Assembly: GCA_002391525.1 (NCBI GenBank)
Contig: DGFE01000152.1
Span: 1 to 26,145 of the forward strand
Origin: Competibacteraceae bacterium UBA3908
GTDB taxonomy: Bacteria > Pseudomonadota > Gammaproteobacteria > Competibacterales > Competibacteraceae
Reading direction: 5' to 3'
DNA length: 26,145 nt
Numbering within the stretch: the first letter of the stretch is position 1; the number at the start of each line of letters is the position of its first letter. Below the pieces are notes generated by a model, which was given only the letters and a program-made list of their open reading frames with translations, searched no databases and had not been told where the DNA came from. A program made the translations under genes and the position numbers. Below are positions 17,401 through 26,145 of this stretch, one piece after another.

Positions 17401-17538
17401 TTCCTGACGCCGGTGCTGTATCACCTGCTGGCGGGGTTCACCCAGCCGGTCAACGCCATCCAGCAGCGGTTGACGGCACAGTTGCGGGATGTGGCACCCG
17501 TCGCGCCCGAGACGGCGAGCCAGCGGGGTGGAGATTGA
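14410..17538 (+). CDS. RND multidrug efflux permease (HAE1 family)
   Basis: The 1042-residue proton-driven pump has the two-fold RND layout: one helix, a large periplasmic loop, six helices, a second loop and a final helix bundle. The proton-relay pair is Asp400-Asp401 in GLVVDDAIVVLEN, and the matching Lys919 is in LMAKNGILIVEF. The N-terminal MFISDLFIQRPVFAIV is typical of HAE1 members. Length is normal and no motif is missing. It works with the adaptor just upstream to expel hydrophobic or amphiphilic compounds; which ones cannot be read from the sequence. It most resembles the MexF/VexF-like branch, not AcrB itself. Confidence 0.94.
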   Translation: MFISDLFIQRPVFAIVVSALIVVGGAMALRQLPVRELPDVDASVITVTTRYTGAAPAIIDTEITEVIEGAVARVDGVRRIESNSREGIGQTRITFVAGKDIDSAAADVRDVVGSVINRLPEEADAPQVVKADSDSQPVLRISLTSDRLSGVELTDLAERVVVDRLATVGGVGEVSVFGARRQAIRVWLDNEALAARGLTTADVEAALRRANVELPSGNLESDNRQLVVRVDSRLQEIQAFRDLTIAQRDGYPIRLFEVARVEPGVEDDRSLVRTNGRNSVTLGVIRQSRANTLAVSAGVRAELERIRPQLPATVQMTVATDDALFIRASIVEVVTTLLLAVGVVVLVIFAFLYSVRATLIPALTIPVAIIGSFMLLAALDFSINLLTLLALILAIGLVVDDAIVVLENAQRRVDHGEPPLVAAWRGTRQVTFAVLATSAVLIAVYVPLSMLGGEIGRLFREFGLVLAAAIVISTLVALSLTPMLCAQLLGRTGPPNRLMRLAERSFAALERGYRAALNGALAMPLVVLASAGLASAAALLLYRELPRELVPNEDRGVFFITATAPEGATLAFTDAGVRKIEQALQPLFDNGEAQRLVANVGRGGNRNQAFLVVGLTDWSERRRSQRTIVDAVRGDLRDIPDLRATPNSRSSLSRNAGSQTVQFVVGGPDYQTVVAWSEAVMARARDNPGLTALDSDYEASQPTLRVEIDRSLADELGVPVERIAATLQTLLASREVTTYIDRGREYAVLVQAQDADRRQPSDLHGVFVRADRSGELAPLSAVVELREESSALALRRFDRLPSVTVEATLVGDYDLGRAIADFERIAAAELPVEARTSFAGAAELFLETSGSLYFTFGFALLIVFLVLAAQFESFVHPFIILLTVPIGVTGALLALLLTGQSLNLYSQIGGVLLIGLMAKNGILIVEFANQLRAQGLEVRAAVLAGASQRLRPILMTVLSTVLGALPLALATGAGAESRIAIGVVVIGGLLLSTALTLFLTPVLYHLLAGFTQPVNAIQQRLTAQLRDVAPVAPETASQRGGD

Positions 17539-17646
17539 AATCGTCCGCCAGACCCGGAATTTTGGCGGTGGCAACGGTCACTTTCCGGTCATGCAACGGG
17601 TGACGATGTCCATGCCAGCGAGCGAAATCGGACAAGGGGGCAGGCC

Positions 17647-18102
17647 ATGTCGATTTGGGCGAAAGTCTTTCTGATCCTGGGCAGCGTGGGGATGGTGCTG
17701 GCGGTGGCGATGGGCGCGTTCGGCGCGCATGCCCTGAAAAGGACGCTGACGCCCGACCTCATGGCTGTTTACCAGACCGCCGTGCACTATCATGTTTATC
17801 ATGCCTTGGGATTGCTGGCGGTCGGGCTGCTGGCGCTCCATCTGCCGGCGACGGCGTCCCTGCGCGGAGCCGGCGTCCTGATGGCCGCTGGTCTGGTGCT
17901 GTTTTCGGGCAGCCTGTACGCGCTCAGTCTGAGCGGCAGCCGTTGGCTGGGCGCCATCACCCCCATCGGCGGCGCGGCTTTTCTGCTGGCCTGGCTGCTG
18001 TTGACCATCGCGGTGGTTCGGTCAGGCCAGACTGAAGCGCCGATCCGCGCCGCGGCAGGCGAGGCCACTGTTGGGTACGGCCAGAAAGACGAGCGAGGAT
18101 GA
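17647..18102 (+). CDS. DUF423 (YgdD-like) inner-membrane protein
   Basis: The 151-residue protein has four predicted membrane helices and the family's conserved opening GAFGAHALK (23-31) and middle YHVYHALGLLAVG (48-60). Its function is unknown in any organism as far as I recall. GGGGGCAGG precedes the ATG. The C-terminal tail past residue 125 is longer and more polar than usual. Its stop lies directly before the HAD gene, so the two are probably translated together. Confidence 0.88.
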   Translation: MSIWAKVFLILGSVGMVLAVAMGAFGAHALKRTLTPDLMAVYQTAVHYHVYHALGLLAVGLLALHLPATASLRGAGVLMAAGLVLFSGSLYALSLSGSRWLGAITPIGGAAFLLAWLLLTIAVVRSGQTEAPIRAAAGEATVGYGQKDERG

Positions 18103-18127
18103 CGTGGAAGACGTGGAAGACGTGGAC
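18101..18127 (+). repeat. Tandem 9-base repeat at the HAD gene start
   Basis: Three copies of GACGTGGAA (the last ends GAC) each carry an in-frame GTG. They encode an acidic DVE repeat and provide three possible start codons at 18104, 18113 and 18122. Slippage here would change the N-terminus by three residues without shifting the frame. Confidence 0.7.
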
Positions 18128-18808
18128 AAGACTTACGCCTTGGGTTTCGATGTTTACGGTACGCTGGTGGATCCACTGGCGTTGGCCGAGCCGTTGCGGG
18201 CGCTGGTCGGCGAACAGGCCGTCCGGTTCGCCGAGTTGTGGCGGAGCAAGCAACTGGAGTATTCGTTCCGGCGGGGCCTGATGCGGCGCTACGCGGATTT
18301 CGACGTCTGCACCCGGCAGGCATTGCGCTACACCCAGCAGGCGTTGCGCTGCGAACTGCCGGAGTCCGACCAGGGCCGGTTGCTGGAAGCCTATCTGTAT
18401 CTGCCGCTGTTTCCGGAAGTCGCCGCCAGCCTGGCGGCCCTGAAGACCCAGGGCCATCGATTGGCGGCGTTCACGAACGGAGTGGAAACCAGCATTCGCG
18501 CGCTGTTGGCCAATGCCGGCGTGTTGCCGCAACTGGAAGACGTGATCAGCGTGGACGATCTGCGCACCTTCAAGCCCGATCCGGCGGTTTACGCCCATCT
18601 GGCGCGGCGGACCGGGCGCGCGCCGGGCGAAACCTGGCTGGTGTCCAGCAACGCCTGGGACGTGATCGGCGCCAAGGCGGCGGGCCTGCGCGCCGTGTGG
18701 GTCAGGCGCCAGCCGGATGCCGTGTTCGATCCCTGGGATGTCGAGCCGGACGTGGTGGTGAGCCGTCTGGACGAATTGCCGGCCTGGTTCGCCAGCCAGT
18801 CCGGATGA
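18104..18808 (+). CDS. HAD hydrolase, (S)-2-haloacid dehalogenase type
   Basis: This HAD-superfamily protein of about 234 residues follows the type II 2-haloacid dehalogenase pattern: nucleophile Asp16 in FDVYGTLVD, the WRSKQLEYS signature, TNG for motif II, Lys in TFKPDP, and the closing SSNAWD. The reaction for the family is hydrolytic removal of halide from short 2-haloacids, but many such proteins have other or unknown substrates. The start is ambiguous: TTG at 18071 overlaps the DUF423 gene, while GTG codons at 18104, 18113 and 18122 follow the GAGGA at 18095. GTG 18104 is chosen because it directly follows the upstream stop. It is probably co-transcribed with DUF423. Confidence 0.85.
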   Translation: MEDVEDVDKTYALGFDVYGTLVDPLALAEPLRALVGEQAVRFAELWRSKQLEYSFRRGLMRRYADFDVCTRQALRYTQQALRCELPESDQGRLLEAYLYLPLFPEVAASLAALKTQGHRLAAFTNGVETSIRALLANAGVLPQLEDVISVDDLRTFKPDPAVYAHLARRTGRAPGETWLVSSNAWDVIGAKAAGLRAVWVRRQPDAVFDPWDVEPDVVVSRLDELPAWFASQSG

Positions 18809-18817
18809 AAGCGGGCG

Positions 18818-18843
18818 CCGCTGGCCGACTTGCGAGCCAGCGG
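18818..18843. terminator. Hairpin between convergent HAD and pyrophosphatase genes
   Basis: CCGCTGGC (18818-18825) pairs with GCCAGCGG (18836-18843) across a ten-base loop and is followed on the plus strand by TTTG. It lies in the 71-base gap between two convergent genes, where a bidirectional stop is expected. The short T-run makes it a weak intrinsic terminator. Confidence 0.45.
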
Positions 18844-18879
18844 TTTGCGAGGTGACTGGAAAGAGTCGCTCCGCCCGGC

Positions 18880-20916
<2,037 letters not shown>

Positions 20917-21098
20917 AAACTTCCTCCACGGTTTGCTTGAATCTTGGCGATACACCCATGCGCGGCGGCGACGGGTGGGTAATAATACTCGATCAAGGCG
21001 TCGCGAATCCGGGAATTCTCCGGTCCGCGCCCGACAGGATTCGGAGCGATGGCCGCCGCCGGTACGACCGGCTCAAACCCAGCGGGAGAGATTCAACA

Positions 21099-21530
21099 AT
21101 GAAGTGCAAACACTATATGCTGTCCGCGCCGACCTACGTGCTCGACACCGCGCCGTTGTCGGAAGCGCTGGCGATCATGGTCCGCAAGCACATGCAGGAT
21201 TTGATGGTGGTCAACGACAAGGGTGAATTCGTCGGCACCATCACCTCGTTTACCTTCTCCAGGATGCTGCTGCCTTCGGAACCGCAGCTGCCGGATGATG
21301 CCGAACGGGAAAGCGCCGAGGACGTCGACAATCGCCTGATGCCGCATCTGCACCGCAAGGTGGGCGACTTCGCCGGCGCTCATCCGGTGGTCGAGCCGGA
21401 GGCGCCGCTGCTCGATGCCTTGAAACTGCTCTCGGAAGGCTATTTGCGGCTGCCGGTGGTCGAGGGGCCGAATCGCAAGCTGGTCGGCGCGTTGTCCTCG
21501 CTCACCATCCTGCGGCGGTTCCGGTTCTGA
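21099..21530 (+). CDS. Small CBS-domain protein
   Basis: The 143-residue protein consists of a pair of CBS domains (about 5-60 and 82-140) with nothing else. The first contains SEALAIMVRKHMQDLMVVNDKGEFVG in pieces typical of the fold, the second PLLDALKLLSEGYLRLPVV. CBS pairs usually bind adenine nucleotides and regulate a partner. The ATG at 21099 follows GGGAGAG by nine bases; a longer frame upstream has no CBS similarity. It diverges from hppA across 182 bases, so an energy-status role linked to the pyrophosphatase is possible but only inferred. Confidence 0.85.
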   Translation: MKCKHYMLSAPTYVLDTAPLSEALAIMVRKHMQDLMVVNDKGEFVGTITSFTFSRMLLPSEPQLPDDAERESAEDVDNRLMPHLHRKVGDFAGAHPVVEPEAPLLDALKLLSEGYLRLPVVEGPNRKLVGALSSLTILRRFRF

Positions 21531-21686
21531 GCGAACCGTCCGTTGGCGCGACGTTTTCGCCGGCGGCGACCGACACCGCCCCCGGCGGATTCGGGATGGG
21601 TCCGAAGCCGCCGGCCAGCGTATACTTGATCGTCGGTGCTCCGGGGTGGCGACCCGCCATCCGGCCGTATGCGGAGGAACCCCGCC

Positions 21687-22604
21687 ATGCAACGCAGAAC
21701 CTTTCTCAAGACGCTCGGCGCGGCGACCTGGACCGGCGCCGCCCTGACGCTGGGCGGCCACGCTTCCCGGCTGCGCGCCGCCGAATCCACGACCAGGGCC
21801 GACGATCTGGTGGCGGTCAGAAACGGCGAGCCCGAAGCGCTGTTCGACCGCGGCATCGAGGCCCTGGGCGGGATGGGGCGGTTCGTCAAAAAAGGCCAGA
21901 CGGTGGTGGTCAAACCCAACATCGGCTGGAACGTGCCGCCGGAACGCGCCGCCAACACCAATCCCCGGCTGGTGCGTCGCATCGTCGAGCACTGTCTGCA
22001 AGCCGGAGCGAAAGCAGTCTACGTGTTCGATCATACCTGCGACGCCTGGCGCGACAGCTACCGGACCAGCGGCATCGAACAGGCGGTGAAGGAGGCCGGC
22101 GGCAAACTGGCGCCGGGCAACAGCGAGGGTTATTTCCAGACCGTTGCGATTCCCAATGGCCGCCGGCTGCGGGAGACCAAGGAGCACGAACTGGTCTTGC
22201 AGTCCGACGTGCTGATCAACGTGCCGGTGCTGAAGAGTCACGGCGGCGCCCGGCTGACGGTGGCGATGAAGAATCTGATGGGCATCGTCTGGGATCGCGG
22301 CGAATGGCACGCCAACGACCTGCATCAGTGCATCGCCGATTTCGCGACCTATCGCAAGCCCGATCTGAACGTGGTGGATGCCTACAACGTCCTGTTGCGC
22401 CACGGGCCGCGCGGCGTGTCGGCGGCGGATGTCGCCAATATGCGCTCCCAATTGCTGTCCACCGATCTGGTGACGGCGGACGCCGCCGCCGCGAAGCTGT
22501 TCGGGCTGGAGCCCGATACGGTGGATTACATCCGCATCGCCCACGAGCTGGGCGTGGGTCGGAAGGATCTGGAGAACCTGAGCATCCGGCGGATCGCGTT
22601 GTAA
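21687..22604 (+). CDS. DUF362-domain protein with Tat signal
   Basis: This 305-residue protein starts MQRRTFLKTLGAA, a twin-arginine export signal, with cleavage likely near ALTLGGHASRLRAAES. The rest is a DUF362 domain, including VVVKPNIGWN, YVFDHTCD, NVPVLKSHGGARLTVAMKNLMGIVWD and a C-terminal helical part. DUF362 proteins are uncharacterised but are often found with or fused to ferredoxin domains. Tat export implies folding before transport, often with a cofactor, though no cofactor motif is obvious. The start at 21687 follows GGAGGAA; the frame extends upstream without support. It is followed by a repeat-like spacer and the polyferredoxin gene. Confidence 0.88.
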   Translation: MQRRTFLKTLGAATWTGAALTLGGHASRLRAAESTTRADDLVAVRNGEPEALFDRGIEALGGMGRFVKKGQTVVVKPNIGWNVPPERAANTNPRLVRRIVEHCLQAGAKAVYVFDHTCDAWRDSYRTSGIEQAVKEAGGKLAPGNSEGYFQTVAIPNGRRLRETKEHELVLQSDVLINVPVLKSHGGARLTVAMKNLMGIVWDRGEWHANDLHQCIADFATYRKPDLNVVDAYNVLLRHGPRGVSAADVANMRSQLLSTDLVTADAAAAKLFGLEPDTVDYIRIAHELGVGRKDLENLSIRRIAL

Positions 22605-22621
22605 ATGGCGCGGCCACCTGA

Positions 22622-22688
22622 CATTCCCGCTCCCTCCGGGATCGCCTCCCAGCCCCTCGTCCGCGCTCGCGGCGGGTGAGGGGGAATG
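22622..22688. repeat. REP-like palindromic element
   Basis: Between the DUF362 and polyferredoxin genes, a 67-base block is bounded by CATTCCC (22622-22628) and its reverse complement GGGAATG (22682-22688). Inside are smaller stems: TCCC/GGGA (22631-22641), CCCCTC/GAGGGG (22653-22658 with 22678-22683) and CCGC/GCGG (22661-22672). This fits an intergenic repeat of the REP or small MITE kind. No second full copy is present in the window, so its repeat status in the genome is inferred. Confidence 0.5.
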
Positions 22689-22710
22689 AACGGCTACAGG
22701 CACAGCGGCC

Positions 22711-24408
22711 ATGAATCAGATGTGGTTGAAGAAAATCCGGGTCGTGATCTCGCTGGCGTTCCTGGCGCTGACCACGCTGCTCTTTGTCGATTTCGACCGG
22801 GTCGGGGAAACGCCGGTCGCGACGGTGGCGTTGTATCCGCAGTTCGTGCCCTCGCTGCTGAAGTTCACCCAGACCTTGGCCTGGGCGGCCACCGGCTTTC
22901 TGGCGGTGCTGGCGCTGACCCTGCTGTTCGGGCGGGTTTATTGTTCGACGGTGTGTCCGCTCGGCACCCTGCAGGACATCGTGATTCGCATCGCCGACCG
23001 ACTGCGCAAGCCGCGCAAAGTCAGGTTCAAGTTTCAAAAGCCGCACGATGGACTGCGCTACGGGGTGCTGGCGCTGACGGTCGGGCTGTTCCTGAGCGGC
23101 AGCGCGCTGGCCTTGAATCTGCTGGATCCGTTCAGCAATTTCGGGCGGATCGTCGGCGACCTGCTGCGGCCGCTTTATGTCGTCCTCCACAACTGGACCG
23201 GCCAGGCGTTGGAAGGCTTGGGGATGTACGGGCCGTTTCCTCTGCACTGGAAGGCGCCGCCGCTGACGGCGCTGGCGTTTCCGGCGTTGTTTCTGGTCGG
23301 CCTGGTCTGGCTGAGCGCGGTCAAGGGCCGCCTGTTCTGCAATCTGCTCTGTCCGGTCGGGGCGCTGCTCGGTCTGGTGTCGCGCTTCGCCCTGTTCAAG
23401 ATCCGGATTCCCAAGGATGCCTGTACGCTCTGCGCCCAGTGTTCCATTCACTGCAAGGCCGGCTGCATTCGCCTGAAGACCAAGGAGGTGGATTTCAGTC
23501 GTTGCGTGGCCTGTTTCGATTGCATCACCGTTTGCGAGGGGCACGGTATCGGCTACGCGCGCTCCGCGTCGGTGACGTTTCGTCGCTCGCGTCCGGTTTC
23601 TCTCCCGCAGCCGCAAGCGTCGCCTCACTCCGCCAGCGCGCATTTCCCCCTGGTGGCCAGGGCAGGGAAAATTCAAGGTCCGCCTCCGGTAGGGGTCGGG
23701 ATGGAGCCCGAGGCTGGCGCGCCGGATCCGGCCCGGCGGGCGCTGCTGCGGGGGGCAGCGACGGCGCTGGTCGGACTGGCGGGGCTGTCGCGGTCCGGCG
23801 GGATCGAGGCCAAACCCCATAACCGGGTACCGACCACGGTGGCCAACCGCAAGACCTGGCCGGTGGCGCCGCCCGGCGCCCGCGACATCGCCCGCTTCAA
23901 CGATCTCTGCACCGCCTGCCATCTGTGCGTCAGTTCCTGTCCCTACGGCGTGCTGCAGCCGACGCTGCTGGATTACGGTCTGTCGGGGCTGTTGCAGCCG
24001 CGGTTGGATTACGCAGCCGGTTATTGCAGCTACGAATGCAACCGCTGCGGCCAGATTTGCCCGACCGGGGCGATCCGCCCGCTGGATTTGGCCGCCAAGC
24101 AGATCACGCAGATCGGCGTGGCTCATTTTGTCCGGGACAACTGCATCGTCCATACCGATCATACCGCCTGCGGCGCCTGCGACGAGTACTGTCCTACCAA
24201 GGCGGTGCACATGATCCCGTATCGGGACGGATTGACCATCCCGGAGGTGCGGGAAGCGCTGTGCGTCGGCTGCGGCGCCTGCGAAAACGCCTGTCCGGCC
24301 CGGCCCCACCGGGCGATCTATGTGGACGGCCATCTCCTCCATCAGGTGGCGCAGCGGCCGGAATCCAAGCCGCTCGAGCGGGAGGTTCAGGATGAATTCC
24401 CGTTTTGA
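22711..24408 (+). CDS. Membrane polyferredoxin: NapH-like and NapG-like halves fused
   Basis: The 565-residue protein should carry electrons between the quinone pool or cytoplasm and a partner. The first half has four membrane helices (about 10-28, 55-75, 117-136, 185-203), two CxxxCP motifs (Cys78/82, Cys210/214) as in NapH, and two 4Fe-4S sites (Cys238/241/244/248 and 265/268/271/275). A 50-residue low-complexity linker follows. Then comes a twin-arginine-like signal, ARRALLRGAATALVGLAGL (341-359), and four more cluster sites (Cys400/403/406/410, 439/443/446/450, 478/487/490/494, 518/521/524/528), as in NapG. The second half is probably placed across the membrane by Tat. The ribosome binding site is weak. 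It sits between the Tat-exported DUF362 protein and larC. Confidence 0.85.
   Translation: MNQMWLKKIRVVISLAFLALTTLLFVDFDRVGETPVATVALYPQFVPSLLKFTQTLAWAATGFLAVLALTLLFGRVYCSTVCPLGTLQDIVIRIADRLRKPRKVRFKFQKPHDGLRYGVLALTVGLFLSGSALALNLLDPFSNFGRIVGDLLRPLYVVLHNWTGQALEGLGMYGPFPLHWKAPPLTALAFPALFLVGLVWLSAVKGRLFCNLLCPVGALLGLVSRFALFKIRIPKDACTLCAQCSIHCKAGCIRLKTKEVDFSRCVACFDCITVCEGHGIGYARSASVTFRRSRPVSLPQPQASPHSASAHFPLVARAGKIQGPPPVGVGMEPEAGAPDPARRALLRGAATALVGLAGLSRSGGIEAKPHNRVPTTVANRKTWPVAPPGARDIARFNDLCTACHLCVSSCPYGVLQPTLLDYGLSGLLQPRLDYAAGYCSYECNRCGQICPTGAIRPLDLAAKQITQIGVAHFVRDNCIVHTDHTACGACDEYCPTKAVHMIPYRDGLTIPEVREALCVGCGACENACPARPHRAIYVDGHLLHQVAQRPESKPLEREVQDEFPF
23643..23670 (+). repeat. Palindrome inside the polyferredoxin linker
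   Basis: TTTCCC (23643-23648) pairs with GGGAAA (23665-23670), and inside it CCTGG (23649-23653) pairs with CCAGG (23657-23661) around TGG; bases 23662-23664 bulge. It encodes part of the low-complexity linker at residues 311-320. A strong hairpin in a coding linker suggests a REP-like insertion that kept the frame. Confidence 0.45.
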
Positions 24409-24441
24409 TGCCCGATGGTTCGCCGTGGATACTCGCCAGCG

Positions 24442-25644
24442 ATGAAGATTCTGTACTACGACTGCTTCGCCGGCATCAGCGGCGACATGCATCTGGCGGC
24501 GCTGCTCGATCTGGGCGTGGATTCCGGCGAACTGATGCGCGAACTGGCCGGGCTGGGTCTGGACGGCTATGAGGTGCGGGTCAGCCGCGCCAGCCGCAAG
24601 GGCATCGCCGGTACTCAGGTGCGGGTGGTGACCGACTCCGAGCAGCCCGCGCACCGCGATCTGCGGCAGATCGAGGCGCTCATCGGCGGCGGTTCGCTCC
24701 AGGACAGGGTGCGGGACCGGGCCGTGGCGGTATTCCGCCGCTTGGCCGAGACTGAGGCCCGCATTCACGACACCTCGCCGGACCGGGTCCATTTCCACGA
24801 GGTCGGGGCGCTGGACGCCATCGTCGATATCGTCGGCGGCGCCATCGCCCTGGATCGGTTGGGCGTGGATCGCGTGTTGTGCTCGCCGGTGGAACTGGGC
24901 GGCGGCGTGGCGCGCTGCGAGCATGGCGTACTGCCGGTGCCCGCGCCGGCGACCCTGGAATTGCTGAGAGGCGCGCCGGTCAGGCTGGGCGCGGTCCCGT
25001 TCGAGGCGACCACGCCGACCGGCGCGGCGCTGCTGGCGACGGTCGTGGACGCCTTCGAGGAGCGTCCCGAATTCGTCGTGAACCGGATCGGCTACGGTAT
25101 CGGCCATCGCGACGGCCCCCTGCCCAACGTGCTGCGGGTCTGCCTGGGCGAGTCGCCGGCGGTGGGACGAGAGCCGGAGGACTTGTGCCTGTTGGAATGC
25201 ACTGTCGACGACATGAATCCGGAGTGCTACGACTACGTGCTGGAACGGCTGTTCGCGACCGGGGCGAACGATGCCTGGCTGACGCCGGTGTTGATGAAGA
25301 AGAACCGGCCCGGCACCTTGCTGAGCGCGTTGTGCGCGCCGGCGCTGGCGTCGGCGTTGACCGATCTGCTGCTGATCGAGACCACCACGCTGGGGGTGCG
25401 CCGGCAAACGGTGACGCGCAAGACCTTGTTTCGGCAGCAGCGGCGAGTGACGACCCGTTATGGTCAAGTGACGGTCAAGATCGCCTACCGCCGGGGTCTG
25501 CCGTTGCGCGGCAAGCCGGAATACGAGGATTGCAAACGGCTGGCGCTGGAGCGCGGCGTGCCGATTCACGCGGTTTACGCGGCGGTGCGGGAGGCGCTGA
25601 CGGCGCTGGCCTTGCCCGTGGAATCGGCGGAGCCGCCGTCATGA
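24442..25644 (+). CDS. larC: Nickel pincer cofactor biosynthesis protein LarC
   Basis: LarC inserts nickel into the pyridinium-dithiocarboxylate precursor, using CTP, to finish the nickel-pincer cofactor of lactate racemase and related LarA enzymes. The 400-residue sequence has the typical opening MKILYYDCFAGISGDM, the histidine-rich HFHEVGALDAIVDIVG, EATTPTGAALL, and the C-terminal domain beginning LLECTVDDMNPE. It is one continuous frame, unlike the Lactobacillus plantarum gene, which needs a frameshift. The start at 24442 is where family similarity begins; the frame extends nine codons further. It lies 33 bases after the polyferredoxin stop and overlaps larE by ATGA, so the three genes probably share an operon. 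Confidence 0.94.
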   Translation: MKILYYDCFAGISGDMHLAALLDLGVDSGELMRELAGLGLDGYEVRVSRASRKGIAGTQVRVVTDSEQPAHRDLRQIEALIGGGSLQDRVRDRAVAVFRRLAETEARIHDTSPDRVHFHEVGALDAIVDIVGGAIALDRLGVDRVLCSPVELGGGVARCEHGVLPVPAPATLELLRGAPVRLGAVPFEATTPTGAALLATVVDAFEERPEFVVNRIGYGIGHRDGPLPNVLRVCLGESPAVGREPEDLCLLECTVDDMNPECYDYVLERLFATGANDAWLTPVLMKKNRPGTLLSALCAPALASALTDLLLIETTTLGVRRQTVTRKTLFRQQRRVTTRYGQVTVKIAYRRGLPLRGKPEYEDCKRLALERGVPIHAVYAAVREALTALALPVESAEPPS

Positions 25645-26145
25645 CCGCCGGACTCCCCGCGGCGCTGGCGGAACCCGGTTATCGACGGCTGCTGGATCGA
25701 TTGCGGGAATTGGGATCCGTCGCGGTCGCCTTTTCCGGCGGACTCGACAGCAGTCTGCTGCTGGCGGTGGCCCGCGCGGCGCTGGACGAACGAGTGCTGG
25801 CCCTGACCGCGGCGACGCCCTACATGGCGTCCTGGGAAATCGCCGAGGCCAGGGAATTGGCCGCGCTGCTGGGGGTGCGTCACCGGGTGCTGGAATTGCC
25901 CATGCCGGAATCGATCACCCAAAATCCCCCTGATCGTTGTTATCGCTGCAAGCGGACGCTGTTCGCCGAATTCCAGACCGTGGCCGCCGAGGAAGGCTGC
26001 GCCTGGCTGGTCGATGGCAGCAACCGGGACGATCTCGGCGATTACCGACCCGGTTTGCGCGCCTTGCGCGAATTGGGGATCCGCAGCCCGCTGCTGGAGG
26101 CGGGACTGGGCAAGGCCGAGATTCGCCGCTATGCCCGGGCCTTGA
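25641..26145 (+). CDS. larE: LarE, ATP-dependent sulfur-insertion enzyme (3' end outside window)
   Basis: The frame is open to the window edge, giving 168 residues of a protein usually about 270 long. LarE adenylates the pyridine-dicarboxylate precursor and transfers sulfur to it during nickel-pincer cofactor synthesis. The PP-loop ATP motif FSGGLDSS is at 31-38, and DGSNRDDLGDYRPG at 125-138 is typical of the family. Cys100 and Cys103 in DRCYRCK form a CxxC pair. In some LarE proteins conserved cysteines hold a 4Fe-4S cluster that supplies sulfur; in L. plantarum a single cysteine near residue 176, outside this view, is sacrificed. The start overlaps the larC stop (ATGA), indicating coupled translation. 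Confidence 0.92.
   Translation, partial: MTAGLPAALAEPGYRRLLDRLRELGSVAVAFSGGLDSSLLLAVARAALDERVLALTAATPYMASWEIAEARELAALLGVRHRVLELPMPESITQNPPDRCYRCKRTLFAEFQTVAAEEGCAWLVDGSNRDDLGDYRPGLRALRELGIRSPLLEAGLGKAEIRRYARAL

Noticed and set aside
17545..17568. CCGCCA/TGGCGG hairpin after the RND permease as a terminator
   Set aside because: Only six base pairs with a 12-base loop and no T-run, so it is too weak to call.
21621..21626. TATACT as the -10 box of the DUF362 promoter
   Set aside because: The -10 match is good, but no acceptable -35 box lies 16-18 bases upstream, so a promoter call is not supported.
22216..25569. A 1117-codon open frame on the minus strand
   Set aside because: It lies antisense to DUF362, polyferredoxin and larC, all with clear family motifs. 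Its product is rich in Arg, Gln, His and Pro, as expected for a GC-rich antisense frame.

Overview
This GC-rich window looks like chromosomal DNA of a proteobacterium, most likely a gammaproteobacterium. The pointers are the TadA sequence, the NapH-type polyferredoxin, the K+-dependent membrane pyrophosphatase, the DUF423 protein and a tRNA gene with an encoded CCA. No marker fixes the genus. A Competibacter-like lineage is only a guess.

Layout. (1) 1-3035 is the ragged edge of a probable defence island. It holds the C-terminal part of a large DUF499-type AAA+ ATPase, cut by the window edge. The start of the next gene follows, cut off by an IS630-type transposase remnant. (2) 3012-9200 is a compact catabolic or detoxification cluster: a LysR regulator reading right and, divergently, aldo/keto reductase, carboxymuconolactone-decarboxylase-like protein, SDR, lipoprotein alpha/beta hydrolase, a cupin remnant, a zinc alcohol dehydrogenase and a second, decapitated aldo/keto reductase start. 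A good LysR-type operator overlaps the regulator's start. The cluster looks horizontally mobile and partly decayed. (3) 9201-12981 holds an orphan hybrid histidine kinase, tadA, a membrane-anchored TPR protein on the opposite strand, and tRNA-Ser(CGA). (4) 13283-18808 is an RND efflux pair (adaptor and permease, no outer-membrane channel), a DUF423 membrane protein and a haloacid-dehalogenase-type HAD hydrolase. (5) 18880-21530 is a membrane pyrophosphatase with a divergent small CBS-domain protein. (6) 21687-26145 is a rightward run: a Tat-exported DUF362 protein, a six-cluster membrane polyferredoxin that appears to fuse NapH-like and NapG-like halves, then larC and larE for nickel-pincer cofactor synthesis, with larE cut by the window edge.

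How the genes may work together. In region 2 the oxidoreductases, hydrolase and CMD protein suggest oxidation and reduction of small carbonyl or ester compounds under LysR control; the substrate is unknown. In region 6, DUF362 plus polyferredoxin look like a membrane redox module with both partners sending a domain across the membrane. Its placement next to larC-larE is the most intriguing association in the window. The two clearest rearrangement signals are the duplicated 31-base aldo/keto reductase start at 3036-3066 and 8126-8156, and the IS630 remnant joining the defence-type gene to the catabolic cluster.
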